From: Acidobacteria bacterium 5-1 | GTDB taxonomy: Bacteria; Acidobacteriota; Blastocatellia; Pyrinomonadales; Pyrinomonadaceae | DNA: 52,602 nucleotides | NCBI GenBank assembly: GCA_002050455.1 | Contig: MWZA01000149.1 | Location: 1 to 52,602 of the forward strand | Direction: 5' to 3' | Shown here: positions 34,189 to 43,090 of the stretch, piece after piece | Numbering within the stretch: position 1 is the first letter of the stretch | How the letters are laid out: every line of letters begins with the position of its first letter | Position numbers and translations under genes: made by a program | The notes under the pieces: generated by a model | Database searches by the model: none | What the model saw: the letters and a program-made list of their open reading frames with translations, nothing else | What the model was told of the DNA's origin: nothing

Positions 34189-35265
34189 ATGTTGATTTTA
34201 GGCATCGAAAGTTCGTGTGATGAAACGGCGGCGGCGATTGTGCGCGACGGACGGGAGATTTTGTCGTCCGTTATTTCCTCGCAAATCGAACTGCACAAAC
34301 CTTTCGGCGGTGTTGTACCGGAACTGGCTTCGCGCGAACATCTCGAAAAAATTGAACCGGTAGTTGACGAAGCACTAGAGAAAGCCGGTGTTTTGCTCAA
34401 AGAAATTGATGCTGTCGCTGTTACGCAAGGTCCCGGACTGGTCGGTTCGCTTCTCGTCGGAGTTTGTTTTGCAAAGGCACTGGCGTTTGGTTTGGACATT
34501 CCCTTTATTGGTGTAAATCATATCGAAGGTCACGTTTTTTCAGTCGTGTTTGAAAATCCGCCGGTTGAATATCCCGCGTTGGCGTTAATTGTTTCGGGCG
34601 GACATACAAATTTATTTTTTATTCCCGAAGCAGGCAAATATAAGGTTGTTTCGCGCACGCGCGACGACGCGGCGGGCGAAGCGTTTGATAAGGTGGCAAA
34701 AATGCTCGGACTCGAATATCCGGGCGGACCTGTCATCGAAAAATTATCCTTGACGGGCGACGCGCATAAAATAAAATTCCCGATTGCGAAAATCAGCGAC
34801 GGCAGACCTGATTTTAGCTTTAGCGGTTTAAAAACGGCGGTTTCGCGTTACGTGCGCGAAAATGAAATTGAGCCGGTTGCGGAAAATCAAACGCCGTCGC
34901 AGGAAATAAAAGACGTTGCGGCAAGTTTTCAGACAGCAGTTGTAAAATCTCTGGTCGGCACAATGGAAAAACTCGCGCTTGAACTAAATCCAAAAACCTT
35001 AATTGTTGCGGGCGGCGTGGCTTGCAACCAATCGTTACAAAATGCAGCCCGAATAGCAGCAAAAAAATTAAATCTGCCCGTTTATTTTCCTTCCAAACAT
35101 CTTTCCACCGACAACGCGGCGATGATTGCGGCAGCGGGTTATTTTCATCTGCAGCGCGGCGAACAATCTGATTTGCGAATGACGGCGGATGTTTCGATGC
35201 GGCTGCAAAACTTTGAAAATGAAGACGCGGAACTGAAAAAGAAAAAAGTGCGCTATCGATTATAA
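34189..35265 (+). CDS. tsaD: tRNA N6-threonylcarbamoyladenosine synthase TsaD
   Basis: A 358-residue member of the ASKHA superfamily (formerly Gcp). Motifs are [10 protein letters not shown] at the N-terminus, the metal-binding NHIEGH (His111 and His115), [23 protein letters not shown], and the C-terminal [12 protein letters not shown] and DNAAMIA. It transfers threonylcarbamoyl to A37 of ANN-decoding tRNAs, with TsaB and TsaE, which are not in the window. No Shine-Dalgarno: a perfect hairpin repeat precedes the ATG. The kinase homologue converges downstream. Confidence 0.97.
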   Translation: MLILGIESSCDETAAAIVRDGREILSSVISSQIELHKPFGGVVPELASREHLEKIEPVVDEALEKAGVLLKEIDAVAVTQGPGLVGSLLVGVCFAKALAFGLDIPFIGVNHIEGHVFSVVFENPPVEYPALALIVSGGHTNLFFIPEAGKYKVVSRTRDDAAGEAFDKVAKMLGLEYPGGPVIEKLSLTGDAHKIKFPIAKISDGRPDFSFSGLKTAVSRYVRENEIEPVAENQTPSQEIKDVAASFQTAVVKSLVGTMEKLALELNPKTLIVAGGVACNQSLQNAARIAAKKLNLPVYFPSKHLSTDNAAMIAAAGYFHLQRGEQSDLRMTADVSMRLQNFENEDAELKKKKVRYRL

Positions 35266-35541
35266 AGTTATACGAAAAATATTAGGACTTTCTTAAAATG
35301 CAGAAAAAAGAGCAAAACTATTAACTGTCCACTCTACACTTTTAACTGATTTGCAAAGGAAAACCCCTTTTATGGAAGATAGTTTATAGTCAATAGTGAA
35401 CAGCTAATAGTTTGCTGCCGAATCTTTAATTTTTGAGATAATCCTGTATATAAAAGCTGATAACCGATAGATTTTTGTTTTATCTCTCATTTATTATCTA
35501 TCAATTGTCAGTTATCACGAATGAATATACACTTTTCAAAA
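35266..35541. repeat. convergent spacer with two hairpin repeats
   Basis: Between the tsaD and kinase stops. The first pair is 35315-35347 (aaactattaactgtccact...) with 35381-35413 (...agtgaacagctaatagttt), 33 bases each and largely complementary. The second pair is 35457-35472 (ctgataaccgatagat) with 35496-35517, where one arm has seven extra bases. No gene is seen. Confidence 0.65.
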
Positions 35542-37107
35542 CTACTTCCGGATAACTTGCGAATCCTGCTCTTTTCTGCTTTGGGTTTGTTTTCCTGACG
35601 AAGCGGGCGGCGTAGGTTTTGGTTTTTCCGTCGGTTTTGCCGGTGTTTTTTCCGTTTTCGGAGCCGGTGTAGGTTTTGTTTCCGGCGTAGGTTGCGGACT
35701 TTCCGCCGGTGTCGGTGAAGTCTGCGTATTTGCTGGCGGCGTTCCTTTTCCCTTCGGTGTTGGCGAAGGCTTTACACTGACGTTGGCGTTAGTGTTGGCG
35801 GGAACAAGAATATATGCGCCGCTGCCATCAGGCGGCATAAATTGGCTGCCTGTCTCTCCCGGAATCGTGATAATCTGTCCGCCCGGCGGAACATACATCG
35901 GCGGCGCACCCGGCGGAGGCTGCCCGCCACGCGCCCATGGGTCGTAACCGTCGCCGCCCGGCATAGTTTGCGGTATCGGCATTCCTGCCGCATTTGAATT
36001 TGCCATCATCTCCGGTGAATAAGGCATTAAACTCCATGCGCCTTGCTCGTTCATTCCGGTTGCCGGATTGAGCGGTTGAACAGGTTGTCCGTTGGTGTCG
36101 GTTTGCAGCTGCGTTGTCGGATTGGTCTGCTTACTCTGCGTGAAATAAATCATCGCCGCACTCAAACCGACAATTCCTACCAATATGACAAACGCCGTTT
36201 TCCATAAATTATTTGTTGTATTGCCCTCTGTATTCGGCATAACAATTGTTTTCACTTCATCAAAATTTTTTGTTACGCGGCTTAATTCTTCGGCAAATTC
36301 ATTGGCGGTTTGATAGCGCATTTCAGGATTTTTCGCCAGTGCTTTAATGACAATCGGCTCAATGTAGACGGGCAAATCATTGCGGAAAGCAGAAAGCGGC
36401 GCGGGCGGATTTTCCGCTTGCTTGTTCATCAAATCAGCCGGATTTTCTGCCGTGAACGGCACTTCGCCCGCCAACATTTCATACAAAATTACGCCGAGCG
36501 AATAAATATCCGAGCGTTCATCGGCTTCGGAAACCGACGAATTTTGTTCGGGCGAAAGATATGCCAAATCCTTCAAATCCGTTTCTTCGCCAAACACATC
36601 GGCTCCGTTTGAAATATCCGAGCCGAAATCTAGAACTTTAACGGTTTCAGGTTCTCCAGCCGTGTGTGCGAGCAAAACATTTTTGCTATTTAAACGATAG
36701 TGAATAATGCCGTTAGCGTGTGCGGCGGAAAGCGCGGCGGCAATCTGTCGGGCAATTCTGACGGCGCGTTCAACCGGAAATTTGCCTTCGCGCCAGATTG
36801 CTTCTTCGAGCATTTCGCCACTCGCATCTTCCATCACGATATAAATCGTGCCGTTTTCGTCCGCGCCAAAATCCGTAACATTTAAGATATTCGGGTGAGA
36901 AATATGCGAAACCGTCCGCGCTTCGGCGGAAAACCGTTTCACAATTCTTTCATCAACTGCTAAAGCCGGCGGAAGAATTTTGACGCTAACACTCTTTTCC
37001 ATCAGAAGATGAGTGGCGCGATAAGTTTTTCCCAAACCACCGTCGCGCAATTCTCCTTCAATTTGATATTTATCTGCTAAATTTTGTCCGGTAAATTGGT
37101 CTGACAT
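35542..37107 (-). CDS. protein kinase homologue, probably catalytically impaired
   Basis: A 521-residue membrane protein. Residues about 13-270 are a eukaryotic-type Ser/Thr kinase fold: Gly loop DGGLGKTY, Lys43 in SVKIL, DFG at 160-162, SPEQ at about 185-188 and the GVILYEMLAGEVPF helix. The catalytic loop HRDLKPxN is changed to HYRLNSKN (136-143), so the catalytic Asp and the Lys are lost. A transmembrane helix (TAFVILVGIVGLSAAMIY, about 305) and a long Pro/Thr/Lys-rich tail follow, perhaps spanning the periplasm. Acidobacteria have many such kinases; this one is more likely a pseudokinase scaffold or sensor. AGAGAA precedes the ATG. Confidence 0.85.
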   Translation of the reverse strand: MSDQFTGQNLADKYQIEGELRDGGLGKTYRATHLLMEKSVSVKILPPALAVDERIVKRFSAEARTVSHISHPNILNVTDFGADENGTIYIVMEDASGEMLEEAIWREGKFPVERAVRIARQIAAALSAAHANGIIHYRLNSKNVLLAHTAGEPETVKVLDFGSDISNGADVFGEETDLKDLAYLSPEQNSSVSEADERSDIYSLGVILYEMLAGEVPFTAENPADLMNKQAENPPAPLSAFRNDLPVYIEPIVIKALAKNPEMRYQTANEFAEELSRVTKNFDEVKTIVMPNTEGNTTNNLWKTAFVILVGIVGLSAAMIYFTQSKQTNPTTQLQTDTNGQPVQPLNPATGMNEQGAWSLMPYSPEMMANSNAAGMPIPQTMPGGDGYDPWARGGQPPPGAPPMYVPPGGQIITIPGETGSQFMPPDGSGAYILVPANTNANVSVKPSPTPKGKGTPPANTQTSPTPAESPQPTPETKPTPAPKTEKTPAKPTEKPKPTPPASSGKQTQSRKEQDSQVIRK

Positions 37108-37272
37108 TTTTCTCTATAAAATTTTTCTTACAATTATTATACACGCTTTAAGAAACGGTTCGATTCAAAAATCTTGCATTAAGTTGTAACACACAATAGT
37201 TTGGAAACCGAAACAAAGAAAATGCGGACAAAGCCCGAAGACTCAGCCGCAAAATTTGGTTTTCGTTTAATT

Positions 37273-37590
37273 TTAAAGTTTGACGAAAACGATAAGCAGC
37301 GCAAACAGCACGAGCGACTCAATCAGAGCCAACGCAATAATCATCAGCGTTTGGACGGTTCCTGCCGCGCCCGGATTACGAGCCGCGCCTTCCGCCGCCC
37401 GTGAACCGACCAGACCTTGACCGATACCAGCCAAGCCCGCCGCCAAACCAAAACCGATGCCCGCGCCGATAGCCTTCGCCGCGTTGACAGTTGATTCATT
37501 GTCCGCCGCGCCCGCGCCTTGCGCGAGAGCCGGAATTGCCATTACAAAAAGCGCAAGGGCGGAAAAGAAAATATATTTAAATTTATTCAT
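37273..37590 (-). CDS. atpE: ATP synthase Fo subunit c
   Basis: A 105-residue c subunit with a cleavable-looking N-terminal signal (FKYIFFSALALFVMAIPALAQ), then the two-helix hairpin. The loop has the family's R-x-P motif (ARNP, where most have ARQP). The ion-binding carboxylate is Glu91 in ALALIESLVLF. Gln58 and Ser92 stand where Na+-type c subunits have Gln32 and Ser66, but Thr67 is replaced by Leu, so the coupling ion is unclear. CAGGAG precedes the ATG. It is the last Fo gene here; the next gene is the kinase homologue, so the F1 genes and subunit b are elsewhere. Confidence 0.95.
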   Translation of the reverse strand: MNKFKYIFFSALALFVMAIPALAQGAGAADNESTVNAAKAIGAGIGFGLAAGLAGIGQGLVGSRAAEGAARNPGAAGTVQTLMIIALALIESLVLFALLIVFVKL

Positions 37591-37850
37591 TTTTAGTCTC
37601 CTGTATTTTTATTTAATTGGCGAAGACCTCGAAAAATCTTTTTTGCAAACTTGCGGGGTTTATAATTTCGCCTTACTTCCGGTATGCGCTCGTTTTCTAC
37701 TCCTTGGAGACGAGGCTCCTGTTGCGTGCGGGCATTTTCGCGTATGAAATGCAAGTTTTTTATTTAATTTAATCTTAGTCTTCTAATTACGATTGAACTT
37801 AAATTATTTAAAGCATTGCGACCAATCGCCAATCGCAAATCTAAAACCTT
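37591..37850. other. 260-base spacer between atpB and atpE
   Basis: A GC-rich stretch (37681-37740) contains nested short stems (ctcgt...acgag; ggag-6-ctcc) and stands out from its AT-rich surroundings; its end gtgcgggc recurs in 40085-40150. Near the atpB stop (about 37824-37846) there are aatcgc-type words (gcgaccaatcgccaatcgc). No gene is seen. It is unusually long for a gap inside an atp operon. Confidence 0.45.
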
Positions 37851-38765
37851 TTAAACGTGTGCCGTTGCAACCGCCTCGCCGGTTACTTCCGAATGTTCTC
37901 CGCCATGCTTATGTTCGTGCGGCTCGTGGGTAACTTCGCTGATGTAAATCATTGAAAGCAAAGTGAATACAAGCGTTTGCACAAACGCAACAAAAACCGC
38001 CAACGGCATCAACACCACCGGCAGTAGAAATTGTGTGAACGGCGGAGCTAAACCAGAAATCTGTGATGAAATCTGCTCGTCGGCAAACATATTAGCAAAA
38101 AGTCGAACGGCGAGCGTCAACGGACGAATCATATTACTGATAAGTTCAATGCCGAAAATCAACGGTGTGATGATTATCGCCAATAGTAAAGGCAATCTTG
38201 GACCGGCAAAATGCTTTAAGTGATTGACAATTCCGTTTTCGCTAATCCCGACGTAGTTGTAATAAACAAACGACGAAATACCGAGCGCGAAGGTTACGTT
38301 GACCGAAGCCGTCGGAGCCATAAACATCGGGAAAAGTCCCATCAAATTGGAAATCAAAACCAAAATGGCAAATGTGGCGACCACTGGAAAATATTGATAG
38401 CCGTGATTGCCGACAACGCTGATAATCAAATCTTTTAACGCGACGAATCCGGCTTCGAGCGTCAGTTGTCCATGCTGCGGATCGTCTTCGGAAAGTTTCC
38501 CCTTGAAAATCCAAATGACAACCAAAGTCAAAATACACGCAATCACGAACATCACCGTATACCACGGAATCGCGTTTTCCGCCGTGTAAGGTCCAAAAAC
38601 ATCGGCGGGCGTTGCTTTAACTCCAATTTTATTAAAAAACCACTCCCAAGCCGGATAAGTATAAGCCATCTCAAATCTATAGAGAGGCTCGCCCAAATAA
38701 TGATTGATAAATTCGACAATCAACGGCGTATGATGCTCGCCGCCGCCTTCTGCAAATAGAAACAT
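37851..38765 (-). CDS. atpB: ATP synthase Fo subunit a
   Basis: A 304-residue a subunit. It has several transmembrane helices, with the conserved helix carrying the essential Arg (ISNMIRPLTLAVRLFANMFADEQI) and the C-terminal FVAFVQTLVFTLLSMIYI. The last 20 residues form a His-rich tail (HEPHEHKHGGEHS). It forms the ion path with the c-ring. ATG 38765 is chosen because AAGGAAG lies seven to thirteen bases upstream; a longer frame reaches 38855 within the preceding gene. It starts three bases after the atpI-like gene stop, so they are co-translated. Confidence 0.95.
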   Translation of the reverse strand: MFLFAEGGGEHHTPLIVEFINHYLGEPLYRFEMAYTYPAWEWFFNKIGVKATPADVFGPYTAENAIPWYTVMFVIACILTLVVIWIFKGKLSEDDPQHGQLTLEAGFVALKDLIISVVGNHGYQYFPVVATFAILVLISNLMGLFPMFMAPTASVNVTFALGISSFVYYNYVGISENGIVNHLKHFAGPRLPLLLAIIITPLIFGIELISNMIRPLTLAVRLFANMFADEQISSQISGLAPPFTQFLLPVVLMPLAVFVAFVQTLVFTLLSMIYISEVTHEPHEHKHGGEHSEVTGEAVATAHV

Positions 38766-38767
38766 TC

Positions 38768-39196
38768 TTAAACTTCCTTTCGTTTCGAGATATGAATAAA
38801 TATCAAAATAAAAGATTCTATCAAAATCGCCGCCGCAAAAGCCAAAAGACCGCAAATTACTGCTGCAACCGAAATAATTTTAGTTAAAAAAACCAATACG
38901 ATAACCGCGCCGATGGCAAAATAACGCAGGATATATTTCCCAACCAAAAACTTCGGCTTTGCGCCTTCGACCGCCTTTTCAAAAACACTTTTGAGCGCGA
39001 ATTTCAGCCAATAATAATTAATAAACGACAAAATTCCGCCGAGTATTAAACCTGCCGTAACGCGCCACGTTGCAAAAATCAAACTTCCGATTATCGCGGC
39101 GACCAAGACAATTACCATAATCCACAAAACTCTCGAATGGGAAATTGGAACAGCCGCGTCTGCTTCGTCGGTTGTAGTTTTGAAATTGTCGCTCAT
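38768..39196 (-). CDS. ATP synthase subunit I-like protein
   Basis: A 142-residue membrane protein with four predicted helices. The central part (WRVTAGLILGGILSFINYYWLKFALKSVFE) matches the AtpI / ATP_synt_I family, which helps assemble the c-ring. It is directly followed by atpB. No Shine-Dalgarno precedes the ATG. Naming is by family and position. Confidence 0.8.
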   Translation of the reverse strand: MSDNFKTTTDEADAAVPISHSRVLWIMVIVLVAAIIGSLIFATWRVTAGLILGGILSFINYYWLKFALKSVFEKAVEGAKPKFLVGKYILRYFAIGAVIVLVFLTKIISVAAVICGLLAFAAAILIESFILIFIHISKRKEV

Positions 39197-39335
39197 GGCG
39201 AAACAAGCATTTTATAAGGTTCGGGCGGAAAATTCAAAGCAGGAAAGCGGTTTGAAAATAATATTGTGCAATTTTTCTCAAATTAAGTAATCGGACAGAA
39301 TTATTTTATAAGACTTTTTAACCGTCCCGCTTCGC

Positions 39336-39435
39336 GTTGACACAGATAAACTCAGATATTTTTTTTGATGAAACCAAATCTGTATTTTCCATTATTTCTT
39401 ATCTCGTGTTTATCTGTGTCTATCTGTGGTTAAAT
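39336..39435. repeat. inverted repeat of cacagataaac words
   Basis: The left part gacacagataaactcagat and the right part atctcgtgtttatctgtgtc pair; the right arm continues with a further word, tatctgtggttaaat. It lies between the atpZ-like stop and the atpI-like start. A more decayed member is at 13483-13567. Confidence 0.7.
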
Positions 39436-39457
39436 ATGCTTTTATTTTGTCTAGCTG

Positions 39458-39955
39458 TTAGTCTTTATTTTTCAGAATTTGCGAAGTCATTCTAAAAAAT
39501 TGAAAGAAGCCAATAACCGAGCCTAAGATAATTCCGCCGATAACTCCCCACGGCGACGTTCCCAAAAGCAAATCGGCAAACCAACCGATAACTAACAAGA
39601 AGACAACCGAACCGAATAGAGCAATTGCCGCCGACATCGCAAGTCCACTTTTTCGGGCTGTTTCGGCGATTGATTCGGGTTTGGCTGGCATTTGAAAAGG
39701 CATTGGTCTACCTTTTTCCGGCGTTTTGACGGCGAATATCGGCTCGCTTGAATTTGATATGGCGGATTGAGTCGCCGGTTCTTCAATCGTTTCAACGTCG
39801 TGCGAAATTGATATTTCCCTGTCGTTGAAAGCAGGTTTTTCAAACAACACTTCTTCGGGCAAAATTATCGGCTCGGTTTGCGCTTCGGGCTGATTTGTTT
39901 CCTCAATATTGACTGGCAGCTTTTCTTCACTTTCGTCGAATAAACTCTTTATCAT
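39458..39955 (-). CDS. AtpZ-like Fo-associated membrane protein
   Basis: A 165-residue protein whose C-terminal 70 residues (SGLAMSAAIALFGSVVFLLVIGWFADLLLGTSPWGVIGGIILGSVIGFFQFFRM) match the AtpZ / ATPase gene-1 family of two-helix proteins at the head of atp operons. The N-terminal 90 residues are a long acidic, Pro-rich extension that the family usually lacks. GGGAGA precedes the ATG. About 260 bases with an inverted repeat part it from the atpI-like gene. Confidence 0.75.
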   Translation of the reverse strand: MIKSLFDESEEKLPVNIEETNQPEAQTEPIILPEEVLFEKPAFNDREISISHDVETIEEPATQSAISNSSEPIFAVKTPEKGRPMPFQMPAKPESIAETARKSGLAMSAAIALFGSVVFLLVIGWFADLLLGTSPWGVIGGIILGSVIGFFQFFRMTSQILKNKD

Positions 39956-40183
39956 CCCAATTCTCCCGCGTCAAATAATCTTTCAGCAACTTCTATTAAA
40001 AGCGATTTGCGCGAATGGCGCAAGGAATCATAAATATTGGACACTGATTGGTTAAGATTATTTAACAAGACTTTCGCTTGAAGTGAATAACTCTGCCGTG
40101 CCGCAAGCCCGCACAGAAGTCAAGGGCGCAAACACACTCGACTTTCGTGCGTGTTTCTGCATTTCAATATCCGGCAGCTTGGT
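39956..40183. other. spacer upstream of the atp genes
   Basis: It must hold the promoter of the Fo genes, but no clear -10/-35 is seen. A GC-rich patch at 40096-40150 (gccgcaagcccgcacagaag and gactttcgtgcgtgtttctg) has two partly inverted halves. Confidence 0.4.
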
Positions 40184-41719
40184 TTAATTAGTTCGCCTTT
40201 TAGACTTGATTAATTTAACAGCCTTGCCAGGCGGCGGCTTGATTGGCAGATTCAAAAGGTTCAAAACAGTTTTGTCAATAATTTCATCGCCCACCAGACG
40301 GTTATGTTCGCCGCAAGCTACCGTTAAATCTTTTAAAACGTCTGACTCCAGGTTGGCGGATTTACCGATATTCAACAAGGAAGAAATTAAAGAGCGTTTA
40401 GGCACAACGCCGTCGCCGGGCGAATACAAAACTTTTCCTAATTCTTCTTTAGAAACCTTTGTGCCGTCGCTCTTTGTAAATGAATCAGTCTCAAATTCCG
40501 TCTTCCAAGTGTTATCTTTTGAATTTTTGTGAATAATCATTCCGTCAACCGTCGGTCTGCATTCCGAGCCGAAATAATAAATCGGAATCGGATTTTTTGT
40601 CGTCGGTTTTGCGCCCAACGCGGCTTGAAACAGTTTGGCGCGAAGTAGAACGGCTTGGAAATACGCTTTTGCCTGCCCTTGAGTGGCGTTTTCGATTTTC
40701 TTGGAAAAAACTTCGTCGGTGTAAGCCGTCCAACCGTATTTTTCCCACGTCACCGGATTATAAATATCAATTTTGAGCGGCTTTAGGTTTTCGTCAAAGG
40801 CGCGAACCATTCTGTCGTGCGGCAAAAGTTGGTAAATCGAAGGAATTGTGAACAAATCGTATTTTGATAAATTTTGCAAAAACGGAAGGTTTACTTTGCC
40901 GCCGCCGAAAAGCGAAAATCCGTTGAGCAAAGAGTTAAGTGCGGATAGTGAACCTCCGTTCGGTGTGGCAACCAGCAAGATGCTGTTGATATAGGACGCG
41001 CCTTTCCACGTTGGTCTGAAATTTCGCGCTGTTAAATCTGCTTTGCCATACATCGCGGCGTAACGCGCAATGAGTCCGCCCATTGAGTGCGCGACGATAT
41101 TAAATTTTAAATCGGGACGCTTGAGTTTAGCGCGGAGCGCATCCATTTTTTGTAGTAAAATATGCGCGTTTTCGACATTGTCAAGCCGCCAGTCGTATGG
41201 AAAAAGGTAGACAGTATCGGCGTATCCGTTTTCGTCCGGCGCGTCTATTTTGCTTTCCTTGTAGCCGTCGGCTGCGAGTGAGTCAATCAATTTCTGATAA
41301 ATTTCAATTTCAGGCGTGAGCCGGATTATCTGGACTTTCCGCAAAACATCACCCGGCACTAAATTGTCCCGATTCGCCGCAATATCGGGCGAAATCGGAA
41401 GCCGCAAATCATCATCTTTTGACCGCGCCAGGTCAAACCAAACTTTTTCGTTCGAATTTTTATTAACCAGTTCCGAGCCGATTAAACCCGGAATAATAAT
41501 AACCGGCAATCTGCCTTTCGGAGTCGGTTTGGTTTCTGTCGCGGCAGCTTTTGCTGATTCATCTTTTGGCGCGTCGCCCTTTTTTCCGTCAACCTTGCTA
41601 ATTATTTTCTTTAAAACATTTGTCTTTTTCGTTGTTTTTTCCTGTGCTTCGACGGCGTGAACAAAAAACAAAACAACGAGCAAAAAGGCGAAAAACTTAG
41701 TAAGTGAAAACCCTGACAT
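40184..41719 (-). CDS. LCAT-type alpha/beta hydrolase
   Basis: A 511-residue exported protein with a signal peptide ending AVEAQ and a Lys/Ala-rich linker. From residue 70 it is a lecithin:cholesterol acyltransferase-like hydrolase: IIIPGLIGSEL (oxyanion region), LFPYDWR, and the nucleophile elbow AHSMGG (Ser212). Likely acid and base are Asp in PGDGVVP and His in GEHNRLVGD. Such enzymes cleave or transfer acyl groups of phospholipids or sterols; the substrate here is unknown. Downstream minus-strand genes are the atp set. Confidence 0.85.
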   Translation of the reverse strand: MSGFSLTKFFAFLLVVLFFVHAVEAQEKTTKKTNVLKKIISKVDGKKGDAPKDESAKAAATETKPTPKGRLPVIIIPGLIGSELVNKNSNEKVWFDLARSKDDDLRLPISPDIAANRDNLVPGDVLRKVQIIRLTPEIEIYQKLIDSLAADGYKESKIDAPDENGYADTVYLFPYDWRLDNVENAHILLQKMDALRAKLKRPDLKFNIVAHSMGGLIARYAAMYGKADLTARNFRPTWKGASYINSILLVATPNGGSLSALNSLLNGFSLFGGGKVNLPFLQNLSKYDLFTIPSIYQLLPHDRMVRAFDENLKPLKIDIYNPVTWEKYGWTAYTDEVFSKKIENATQGQAKAYFQAVLLRAKLFQAALGAKPTTKNPIPIYYFGSECRPTVDGMIIHKNSKDNTWKTEFETDSFTKSDGTKVSKEELGKVLYSPGDGVVPKRSLISSLLNIGKSANLESDVLKDLTVACGEHNRLVGDEIIDKTVLNLLNLPIKPPPGKAVKLIKSKRRTN

Positions 41720-41788
41720 AAATGATTTTTAACCTCTGATTATTTTAGAATAAATTAAAACTTAACTTGTCAGTTCGCCTAAAAACAA

Positions 41789-43090
41789 TTATTTTTTTCT
41801 CGTATTACTTTGCAAAATAACGGTTTCGTTTGGCGATTTCAATTTGTATGTGATGCCGCGCCAGCAAATTTGGTTTGAGAAAAAAGCGCATAAACAATTA
41901 TAAAAATAAATTACAGGCGTAATCGTCCAAAGCGTAAGATGCGGCAAAAGACTTTTGTTCAATTGACTTTCGTAATTTTTCAAAACTAATTTAACCGCCG
42001 TCAATCTTAACCGAGCCTTGCCGACACCAAGCGCAAAAATCGCTGACAAAAAAGCCAGCGTCAGCCAAAAATGCCAACCCGCAAGCAGAAATAAAAGAAT
42101 AAAGTCCGTCCAAAAAATTGCGGTAAAAAAAAATGAACCAATAAAAGAGGCTTTCCACAGATTTGGCGCATAGACGCACGTGATTTTCATTTGGCGCGTT
42201 GTGAATTCGAGAAGTTCGCCAAAAGTGCAATCTTCAATCGAAGCAGTCAAACATTGCGGGACAAAATAAATCGGCAAACGCGCTTCTTTTAATGCGCGTG
42301 TAACGGCGAAATCGTCGGAAAGCGTTCCTTTCAGACGTTCACGCATATCAAGTTTTTCAAAAACATCGCGCCGAATCGCCGTCGAACCGCCCCAACAAAA
42401 ATTATTATTTGTTTTTGCGCCCAAAGCCGATGCAATCGAAGCATTCCAAACCGAGCGCAGTTCGGTTGAAAATCCGCCCTTTTTACTAATAAACCAGCGA
42501 TAACCGGTCGCCGCGCCGACATTTTCATCTTGCAAAGGCGCGATTAAATTTCCCAGCCAATTTTTGTTTGGTCGCACGTCCGAATCTACCAAAACAAAAA
42601 CTTCACTTTTGCCGGAAACTTCTAAAACCGCTTGGCGCAGATTATGAACTTTTTGACCTTCGTCTTTCGCCATTCCTGCGATGACGAGTTTTGTTGAAAC
42701 AGAATTGCTCCCGCCAAGGCGCAGAGGCGCAAAGTTTTTTTCAGATTTTGTATCCTGTAAATCCTGTTCATCCCGATTAATTTTCCTTTGCACCTTTGCG
42801 TCTTTACGGGAAACTTCTTCAATAATTTTTATTGCTTCATCGCGTTCATCATCAACCACAAACAAAATTTCATAACTTGGAAAATCCTGCCGAAAAAGCG
42901 CGAAAAGATTTTCCCGCAAACCTTCGTCAAGCCCACGACAAGGCACAATTATCGAACAAAAAGGCGTGTAATTAGATTTTGGTTTGGCTAATTCTTTTTT
43001 GAAAAATGCGAGATAATTAATTCCGCCGCGCAGAGATTTGTAGCCGAGAAAAACTGAACCGGCGGCAAAAAAGTAGAAAACGAAAATCAT
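41789..43090 (-). CDS. GT21-like glycosyltransferase (ceramide glucosyltransferase/HpnI type)
   Basis: A 433-residue membrane glycosyltransferase: one N-terminal helix, a GT-A domain and three or more C-terminal helices. Motifs follow the GT21 order: FVVDDERDEA (first Asp), KVHNLRQAV, FVLVDSDVRP (DxD-like), GTLSDDFAVTRAL, and RQMK in place of the (Q/R)xxRW. It may glucosylate a ceramide or hopanoid-type lipid. ATGA overlap with the upstream waaA gene indicates translational coupling. Residues about 95-127 come from a nested repeat (42711-42808) in the loop between the first Asp and KVHNL. Confidence 0.85.
   Translation of the reverse strand: MIFVFYFFAAGSVFLGYKSLRGGINYLAFFKKELAKPKSNYTPFCSIIVPCRGLDEGLRENLFALFRQDFPSYEILFVVDDERDEAIKIIEEVSRKDAKVQRKINRDEQDLQDTKSEKNFAPLRLGGSNSVSTKLVIAGMAKDEGQKVHNLRQAVLEVSGKSEVFVLVDSDVRPNKNWLGNLIAPLQDENVGAATGYRWFISKKGGFSTELRSVWNASIASALGAKTNNNFCWGGSTAIRRDVFEKLDMRERLKGTLSDDFAVTRALKEARLPIYFVPQCLTASIEDCTFGELLEFTTRQMKITCVYAPNLWKASFIGSFFFTAIFWTDFILLFLLAGWHFWLTLAFLSAIFALGVGKARLRLTAVKLVLKNYESQLNKSLLPHLTLWTITPVIYFYNCLCAFFSNQICWRGITYKLKSPNETVILQSNTRKK
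42711..42808. repeat. nested repeat element translated inside the glycosyltransferase
   Basis: Outer arms 42711-42734 (ccgccaaggcgcagaggcgc...) and 42785-42808 (cctttgcacctttgcgtctt...) are inverted copies of the family seen at 29815-29876. Between them, 42751-42780 (tatcctgtaaatcctgttca...) belongs to the aacaggat family seen in the receptor gene at 12607. All of it is read through in frame. Confidence 0.75.
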
